A DNA stretch of 44,734 bases. It comes from Nocardia salmonicida NBRC 13393 (GTDB lineage Bacteria; Actinomycetota; Actinomycetes; Mycobacteriales; Mycobacteriaceae). The number at the start of each line of letters is the position of its first letter. The stretch's first letter is position 1. Positions 39,930 through 44,734 of the stretch are shown one piece after another. The translations under genes and the position numbers were made by a program. The stretch spans positions 1-44,734 of the forward strand of contig NZ_BDBR01000038.1 of the NCBI RefSeq assembly GCF_001613085.1, written 5' to 3'. The notes under the pieces were generated by a model. The model had not been told where the DNA came from, searched no databases, and saw only the letters and a list, made by a program, of their open reading frames with translations.

Positions 39930-40739
39930 ATGACTTTCCCCGACAACACCTACCAGCTCGCAGCTGACCACCCGCTTGCGCAGCTGACCACCGACGCCGC
40001 CGCGCTCGCCGACGAGACCTCGCTGCGCCGGGACCACAACCACTACGCGGTCGGCGTATCCGCCGGGCCGGGCTGCTGGTGGCGAGTCGCCATCGCCGAG
40101 CACGGCAGCGAACACCGCGTCGCCGCAACCCTGCTCGACCCGCGCTGGTGGTCGCGCATCGAGGCCGTGCGTGTGTGGGTGCTGGCACCCAGCGGCGACA
40201 TCGTGCTCGCGATGACCGGCAGCCCGGACCGACTCCGGCGCGAACTCATCGCACGCGATGTCCACCCGATGCTGCGCCCGGCGGTCACGGCGTGGCGCAT
40301 GCGTACGACCCCACGCCCGCGCCGCGACGCCCTCTCCACGCACCCGGCCCTTGACGACAGCACCGAGGTCGCCCAGGACATGATGGCCAACCTGTTCGCC
40401 TCTGACCACCTCGTGGCCTTCAGCCGCGTCGGCGAGGACGACGTGCAGAACCTGGTCGCCGACAACGACGGCCAGGCCCGTGACTGGGCGCTGATCGAAC
40501 TGGCCCACTACGCCGACAACGAGGAGATCCGGATCTGGCATCTCGTCGGCGGAGTGATCCTGCGCCAGGCAGCCGGCCCGGCCGCCGAGGTCCGCCGCGC
40601 GGTGGCGAGCTGGAACACCCCGGCATGGGTTGCCCCGATCGTTGCGCCGTGGCGCATCCGCCGCGCGGCCGCCGATCCCCGCAGCGTCGAGTGGCCGCGC
40701 TATCGCGGCGAACTCGCCGACGCACCCCACGACAACTGA
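39930..40739 (+). CDS. Hypothetical protein
   Basis: 269 residues, ATG at 39930 (GGACAA upstream; a GTG-initiated extension of ten codons is less likely). GPGCWWRVAIAEHGSEHRVA, AVRVWVLAPSGDIVLAMTGS, ARDWALIELAHYADNEEIRI and WNTPAWVAPIVAPWRIRRAA: mixed alpha/beta with Trp pairs. No catalytic motif seen. Largest unknown protein of the plus-strand array apart from the methyltransferase. Confidence 0.7.
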   Translation: MTFPDNTYQLAADHPLAQLTTDAAALADETSLRRDHNHYAVGVSAGPGCWWRVAIAEHGSEHRVAATLLDPRWWSRIEAVRVWVLAPSGDIVLAMTGSPDRLRRELIARDVHPMLRPAVTAWRMRTTPRPRRDALSTHPALDDSTEVAQDMMANLFASDHLVAFSRVGEDDVQNLVADNDGQARDWALIELAHYADNEEIRIWHLVGGVILRQAAGPAAEVRRAVASWNTPAWVAPIVAPWRIRRAAADPRSVEWPRYRGELADAPHDN

Positions 40740-40757
40740 CCGGGAAGGAACCGAGCC

Positions 40758-41009
40758 ATGGCCGCGCCCCGATCCCTGCGCTACAACCGCTACTACCCCT
40801 GGCCCGGCACCGGCCACCGCGAAGACCTGCTCCGCATCACCGGTGTCTGTGACCACTGCGAGTCCGAGATGTACCAGCGCGAGCTGGACGAGCAATTCGC
40901 AGCGCTGCCGGTCGCCGAACGGATCGCCTCTCGCTGGAGCACCGCGCGCAAACGACTCGCCCGCGTCGCCGAGAACGCCAACTTCGAAACGTTCGGCCCT
41001 CCGTTCTGA
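40758..41009 (+). CDS. Small hypothetical protein with CDHC motif
   Basis: 83 residues. YNRYYPWPGTGHREDLLRIT, then GVCDHCESEMYQRELDEQFA, a CxxC with flanking acidic residues, and a helical end ERIASRWSTARKRLARVAEN. Ribosome binding site GGAAGGAA. Single CxxC, so metal binding would need dimerisation. Confidence 0.65.
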   Translation: MAAPRSLRYNRYYPWPGTGHREDLLRITGVCDHCESEMYQRELDEQFAALPVAERIASRWSTARKRLARVAENANFETFGPPF

Positions 41010-41018
41010 GACCCGCCC

Positions 41019-41043
41019 GGCCGGGCCCCGATCGGGCCCGGCC
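41019..41043. terminator. Hairpin after 40758 gene
   Basis: GGCCGGGCCC, loop CGATC, GGGCCCGGCC: perfect 10-bp stem, 9 nt after the stop. Confidence 0.65.
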
Positions 41044-41065
41044 ACCCGACATCCCAGGAGAACTC

Positions 41066-41401
41066 ATGACCACACCGCGCAAGCCACTGACCTTCCAGGT
41101 CGGCGCGCACTACCGGCTCGCCCAGCTCAAGCCGGGAGTGTCGGTCGTCCGCCAGGTCAGCCACGGCACGAACACCCTGTCGAGCGGATCGCCGTGCTGC
41201 CTGCGCACGTCGACCCTGGACTACGAAACCATCACCCTCAACCAGGAGCAGTACCGCAGGCGCGTCGAGGGCCACGCACCGAACAAGCCGCCGTGCTTCG
41301 AGCGCACGTGCGCGGGGTGCGGGTGGAAGTTCTGGATCCACGTCGACATGAACACCCCGGCGTCGCAGCTGCGCACCGTCACGTGGGAAGCGCGGCCCTG
41401 A
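41066..41401 (+). CDS. Small zinc-ribbon-like hypothetical protein
   Basis: 111 residues, CAGGAG before the ATG. PLTFQVGAHYRLAQLKPGVS, SGSPCCLRTSTLDYETITLN and PPCFERTCAGCGWKFWIHVD: six Cys in CC and C-x4-C-x2-C patterns suggest a zinc site. Beta-rich. Unknown function. Confidence 0.68.
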   Translation: MTTPRKPLTFQVGAHYRLAQLKPGVSVVRQVSHGTNTLSSGSPCCLRTSTLDYETITLNQEQYRRRVEGHAPNKPPCFERTCAGCGWKFWIHVDMNTPASQLRTVTWEARP

Positions 41402-41490
41402 GCGTCCTCCCACCAACCCATTCCTGAACCGACATCCCGGTGTGCCGACGACGCCACACCGGGCCCACCATCACCTTCGGAAGGATCATC

Positions 41491-41850
41491 GTGACCAACT
41501 CGCTCACCACCCTCACCAACGCCCTCGCCGCCTACCACGCCAGCACCGGCCCGGTCACCCGCGCCAGCGCCGAGCTGGCCGACGCGGTGGCCGAATTTCT
41601 CGCCGCCGCACGGGTACCGGCCACCGTCCACCTGGTCGGCGTGCCCGGCCAGCTTGCCGACGCCTACGACATGGACGACCAGGGCAGCGAACAGCGCGTG
41701 ATGCTCGCGTTCGCCGACCCCAGCGACGCCGAGCAGTGGACCAACCACCACAACACCACCGTGCCGTGGACCCCGAGCACCAAGGTCAGCGCGCTCGGTG
41801 AAGTTGCCTACGTGCCCTCCGGCGCGATGGCACCTGTCCCACAGAGCTGA
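41491..41850 (+). CDS. Hypothetical protein
   Basis: 119 residues from the GTG at 41491 (GGAAGGA upstream). LTTLTNALAAYHASTGPVTR, LADAVAEFLAAARVPATVHL, then VGVPGQLADAYDMDDQGSEQ. Helical N-terminal half, mixed C-terminal half. No motif recognised. Cotranscribed with the next gene (18-nt gap). Confidence 0.66.
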   Translation: MTNSLTTLTNALAAYHASTGPVTRASAELADAVAEFLAAARVPATVHLVGVPGQLADAYDMDDQGSEQRVMLAFADPSDAEQWTNHHNTTVPWTPSTKVSALGEVAYVPSGAMAPVPQS

Positions 41851-41868
41851 CCGCCAAGGAGGACCGCG

Positions 41869-42264
41869 ATGAACCCCGTAGCCGCCGCCCTGGTCGCGAC
41901 CGAACTCCGCGAGGCACTCACCGCCCACACCCGCGCCGTGAGCGGTCCGTCGTCGACCGCCGAAGCCGACGCCCTCGATCGCCTCGAGCGCGCCGCCGAC
42001 GCCGCCGCAGCACTGCTCGACCTCACCAGCCCACCCCGCCCAGCCGGCCTCGGCCGGAAGCTACCGGCCGGACAGTCGGTCCTCTGGCTCGACATCTCCA
42101 CCGGCGAGTGCGGCATCCGACACGGACGGGTGATCGGCGAAACCCAACCCCAGCACTACGACATCGCGGTCGAAGCGCCCTGGGGAACCAACACCGAGCA
42201 CGCCATCTCCGCCCAGTACCTCATCCCCCTCACCCCGAACACGGAGCACCGACATGACCGATAG
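41869..42264 (+). CDS. Hypothetical protein
   Basis: 131 residues. ATELREALTAHTRAVSGPSS, ALDRLERAADAAAALLDLTS (helical), then a beta-rich part LPAGQSVLWLDISTGECGIR and NTEHAISAQYLIPLTPNTEH. AAGGAGG precedes the ATG. Its end overlaps the next gene by 11 nt. Confidence 0.66.
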   Translation: MNPVAAALVATELREALTAHTRAVSGPSSTAEADALDRLERAADAAAALLDLTSPPRPAGLGRKLPAGQSVLWLDISTGECGIRHGRVIGETQPQHYDIAVEAPWGTNTEHAISAQYLIPLTPNTEHRHDR

Positions 42265-42853
42265 CCGCACCCGCATCCACGCCGCCGCCTGGTTCCTCAC
42301 CGGCGCCGCCACCACGGTCACCGCCGCAGCGGCCGTGACCGCCTGGGACATGTTCGCCGTCACCGCCAAGCTTCGCGCCGCGCTGGCACGAGCCTCGATG
42401 TCGCCGACCGAGCGCGCGGCCGCCGACCGGATCCTGGCCGACCTCAAGGCCGAGCATGCACGCCTGCTCGCCGACCGCGACGACCACGTCGAGAAGAACC
42501 GGCTCGCGATCGCCAGCCAGTACCGGCCCGACCTGATGCTCACCCCGGTCCTCGATGTCATCGACCTGAGCGTGCAGGCCCTGACCGACGAGCTCGCCCA
42601 CGCGCTGAATCAGCTCGACGAGGCATACGACCGCTGGATCAACCGAGGCGAGTCCGACGGCGAGGCCGAAGCGACCATGTGGCGCGGTCACCTCGCGGCC
42701 CTTGGTGACGAGGTCTTCCAACGCCGCTTCATCCAGCACGGCTACGCCAGCCTCAGCAAGGCCGACCAACTGCGCCTCGACATCGCCGAACAGAAGCGCC
42801 ACATGCGCACCCGCGCCCAAGGGATCCACGCCCAGGCCGACCCGACGACCTGA
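42254..42853 (+). CDS. Membrane-anchored coiled-coil hypothetical protein
   Basis: 199 residues. One hydrophobic segment at ~11-31 (AAWFLTGAATTVTAAAAVTA), then long charged helices: RAAADRILADLKAEHARLLA, LSVQALTDELAHALNQLDEA, KADQLRLDIAEQKRHMRTRA. Likely anchored with a cytosolic or external coiled coil. No family recognised. Last gene of the plus-strand array, followed by a 21-bp-stem terminator. Confidence 0.7.
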   Translation: MTDSRTRIHAAAWFLTGAATTVTAAAAVTAWDMFAVTAKLRAALARASMSPTERAAADRILADLKAEHARLLADRDDHVEKNRLAIASQYRPDLMLTPVLDVIDLSVQALTDELAHALNQLDEAYDRWINRGESDGEAEATMWRGHLAALGDEVFQRRFIQHGYASLSKADQLRLDIAEQKRHMRTRAQGIHAQADPTT

Positions 42854-42872
42854 GAACCCCCGAACCGACCAC

Positions 42873-42919
42873 GAGGGCCCGTACCTGGCAGCTACACCAG
42901 CTGCTGGGTGCGGGCCCTC
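42873..42919. terminator. Bidirectional terminator between convergent genes
   Basis: Left arm from 42873 (GAGGGCCCG) to 42893, loop ACACC, right arm to 42919 (CGGGCCCTC): 21 consecutive pairs with three G-U wobbles. It overlaps the last codons of the minus-strand membrane protein. Confidence 0.8.
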
Positions 42920-43224
42920 ATCGGCAGCAGCAACCGAAGCCCGGGCAGGTTCCACGACCGCGCGGCAAGGTCGGTGCGGAACCGCCCGTACTTGGCCAAG
43001 TAGATGCGGTGCCCCACCAGCCACAGGCCGGCGCCGACCAAGAACCACATCAGGCTCGGCAGCAGCAGCGCCGGACGAACGATCGCGGTCGACAGACCGA
43101 GCAGGCTGTCGATCGCGATCAGCGCGCCGAGCAGACGGGCCACGATCGACCCACACGCCCACGCGAGCAGAACCGCCAATGCCAGGAGCGCGAGTACCGC
43201 GACCCCCTGCGTCGCCATCGTCAC
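42892..43224 (-). CDS. Membrane protein
   Basis: 110 residues from the GTG at 43224 (GGAGG 7 nt upstream; an ATG two codons later lies too far from it). Three hydrophobic segments: VAVLALLALAVLLAWACGSI, LLGALIAIDSLLGLSTAIV and LLLPSLMWFLVGAGLWLVGH, then a basic soluble tail RIYLAKYGRFRTDLAARSW. Function unknown. Confidence 0.7.
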   Translation of the reverse strand: MTMATQGVAVLALLALAVLLAWACGSIVARLLGALIAIDSLLGLSTAIVRPALLLPSLMWFLVGAGLWLVGHRIYLAKYGRFRTDLAARSWNLPGLRLLLPMRARTQQLV

Positions 43225-43285
43225 CGCGCCACCTCCCTTGCTAGTCGGCGTGGCCGCAGCCACGCGCTCAACGTTCGGTTGTACC

Positions 43286-43999
43286 TCATGCCTCCGACAC
43301 GTCCTGGCCGCCGAGCACATCGAACAGTGCGGGCTGATCAGCACGTGCGGTGCGCGACTCCGCCGGATCGAAGCTGACCCCGACCCAGTGCGGCTCGCCG
43401 TCGATGCCGCGGCCGTCGACGGTGTCGACGGAGTTGCCGGGTGCCACGTCGAACAGCATCGGGTCCTGTCCGAGCTGGCGTCCGTCGTGATGATGCGGGT
43501 GCGCGCCGATCCGCATCGCCGCCGCGACAGCATCGGCGTCCCACCCGTGCCGCACCGCGCGACGCAACGCCCTGGATCGCTCCACCCGCTGCGCCCGCGA
43601 CAGACCGTCGTGATGCCACACCGGCCTGCCGCCGTAGGACCTGCCCCGGCTCGCGGCGGTCGCCAGGTTCGTCCGCTGGGTGCCGATGACCAGGTGCGCG
43701 GGAGCGCCTGGCAGGGACAGGCCGCGCACACAGGCAGGGTTGTCGCAGATGTCGTGCATGGCCACCATGTCGGCGGGCACCGGCCGCTGGTACAGGGCGC
43801 AGGCGTAGCGCCCGGTGCCCACGATCCTCTCCTGCCCGTCGCGCTGGATTGAGAACCGCCCATACCCGTCGTCACCGATGCTCCCGATCCAGATCCAGCA
43901 GTCGGCTGGTCCGGGCCCGCGCACGATCTTGGCCTCGAACCGGGCAACCTCAGCCTCATCGCCGACCTCAAGACGACGCGGCGCGTTACGGGGTGGCAC
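43286..43999 (-). CDS. HNH endonuclease-like protein
   Basis: 237 residues. ADCWIWIGSIGDDGYGRFSI and VAMHDICDNPACVRG plus AHLVIGTQRTNLATA form the zinc-binding HNH pattern of phage-type nucleases (C-W ... GYG-x-F ... H-x2-CDNPACV ... HL-x-x-GT-x-x-N). The C-terminal ~110 residues carry a helical region (LSRAQRVERSRALRRAVRHG, AVAAAMRIGAH) like the DNA-binding NUMOD or Ada-type HTH, then an unrelated end. Probably a homing or element-associated nuclease. Four nt after the coiled-coil gene's stop, same transcript. Confidence 0.78.
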   Translation of the reverse strand: MPPRNAPRRLEVGDEAEVARFEAKIVRGPGPADCWIWIGSIGDDGYGRFSIQRDGQERIVGTGRYACALYQRPVPADMVAMHDICDNPACVRGLSLPGAPAHLVIGTQRTNLATAASRGRSYGGRPVWHHDGLSRAQRVERSRALRRAVRHGWDADAVAAAMRIGAHPHHHDGRQLGQDPMLFDVAPGNSVDTVDGRGIDGEPHWVGVSFDPAESRTARADQPALFDVLGGQDVSEA

Positions 44000-44003
44000 C
44001 GGA

Positions 44004-44672
44004 CTAGGACACAGACGATGCGCCGACCGGGTCCGCGGCGACGGGCGCGGTGACGGCGGCAGGTGCGGGATCTCCGTCTACCGCCGACGTCGGGGATGTG
44101 TCGGCCTCAGTCGGGTGTTCGGATGCGGCCGCAGGCTCCCCTGCAGGGAGTGCAGGTGAGTCGGCAGATGCCTCCGCGCTGTCGTCCTGGACGGCAGTGA
44201 CCGCATCACTCTCGGTGACCGCCGACGCCGCCACAGGGCTGTTGTCGCTCTGCTTGGCCACACGGAGAAGCTTGCGGACCTCGCCGAGCTCCAGTCCGGT
44301 CTTGGCCACGATGTCGGGCTCAGTCAGGCCGAGGTCTTCTTTGAGTGCCAGGATCGCTGTGTGCTGCGGTGCGCTGAGCTTTGCGACCGCGCTGGCGTAG
44401 GTGGCGTTCGCACGAGCGACCGCCTTGCGGCGCTGCTCGTCCGCTTCGGCAATGCGCTGATCTCGCTTGGCTTCCGCTGCTGCGGTCTGCTCGTCGGCGG
44501 ATTCCAGCGCCACGAACAGCTCGGTCAGCAGTTCCTCGATCCGGTTGGCGCGCGCACGCTCCGCCTCCGCCGCAGCTGCCGCCCTCTGCCGGGCACGCGC
44601 CCGCGCGGTGACCGGGCCGGCCTTGGCTGGCGACTTCTTGCCGGTGTCGGTTCCGGCCTTGTCCTCAGGCAT
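44004..44672 (-). CDS. Coiled-coil protein with HTH-like segment
   Basis: 222 residues, GAGGAGAGC upstream of the ATG. Basic Ala/Arg-rich N-terminus (KSPAKAGPVTARARARQRAA), long coiled coil (NRIEELLTELFVALESADEQ; AEAKRDQRIAEADEQRRKAV), then DLGLTEPDIVAKTGLELGEV, which resembles a helix-turn-helix, and an acidic Ala/Pro-rich disordered tail of ~80 residues. Reminiscent of small regulators or nucleoid-type proteins on plasmids. Leads the minus-strand transcript into the HNH gene. Confidence 0.7.
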   Translation of the reverse strand: MPEDKAGTDTGKKSPAKAGPVTARARARQRAAAAAEAERARANRIEELLTELFVALESADEQTAAAEAKRDQRIAEADEQRRKAVARANATYASAVAKLSAPQHTAILALKEDLGLTEPDIVAKTGLELGEVRKLLRVAKQSDNSPVAASAVTESDAVTAVQDDSAEASADSPALPAGEPAAASEHPTEADTSPTSAVDGDPAPAAVTAPVAADPVGASSVS

Positions 44673-44734
44673 CGTGCTCTCCTCACCTAGCGCTGATGAT
44701 CTACCACGGTATCCGAGGTAGGTCGCTGTGGACA

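Noticed and set aside
1..44734. CRISPR arrays, rRNA or complete tRNA genes
   Set aside because: No regularly spaced repeat-spacer pattern and no recognisable RNA gene was found on reading both strands.

Overview
The window is high-GC DNA with GTG starts, GTGA/ATGA overlaps, probable leaderless promoters and protein families typical of Mycobacteriales. Nocardia or a close relative such as Rhodococcus is the best fit (inference; no rRNA or other taxonomic marker is present). It looks like accessory DNA, either a genomic island or a large plasmid. It holds recombinases, an insertion sequence, gene remnants and many orphan genes. I saw no rRNA, tRNA or CRISPR array.

Layout. 1-930: an ATP-dependent DNA ligase with a damaged 5' end and a scrap of a tyrosine recombinase. 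931-3493: an SDR oxidoreductase and two tandem SnoaL/SgcJ-like proteins, divergent from a MarR regulator with a candidate operator between them. 3902-7680: two overlapping tyrosine recombinases. 7888-9360: small hypothetical and Cys-rich proteins. 9445-11679: a five-gene operon of unknown function with a 16-bp-period repeat at its promoter and a 19-bp-stem terminator at its end. 11737-14743: a GNAT acetyltransferase, a 432-residue plasmid-type protein, small proteins, and two related hairpin repeats.

14901-23463: a probable small-molecule biosynthetic locus. One strand carries a 9-codon ORF with a very strong ribosome binding site, a HemN/HemW-like radical SAM enzyme, an aminotransferase, a DRE-TIM aldolase and a second aminotransferase, the four enzyme genes all overlapping. 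Past a convergently oriented AlkD-like DNA glycosylase gene, the same strand continues with an ATP-grasp ligase, a VOC protein and a CPA2 antiporter. A plausible scheme (inference) is aldol building of a 2-oxo acid, transamination, radical tailoring, ATP-grasp ligation, and export or protection. 23817-26772: an XRE-TPR regulator divergent from a small-protein operon that includes a recombinase-like/HATPase-like fusion.

27051-29164: an ImuA-like gene cut by a complete IS701-family element with 4-bp CTAA target duplications; removing the element restores the frame exactly. 29221-44734: an accessory block. A Zn-finger/HTH protein sits behind a double-palindrome leaderless promoter. It is followed by an excisionase-like protein and small genes on the minus strand, then a long plus-strand array of orphan genes including a cytosine-C5 methyltransferase and an NrdH-like redoxin. 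Near-perfect hairpins separate many of these genes. Three promoters share one repeated motif (CACAGTTGMTACAGTT), and three intergenic hairpins share an identical core and loop. The array ends at a bidirectional terminator facing a membrane protein, an HNH nuclease and a coiled-coil protein.
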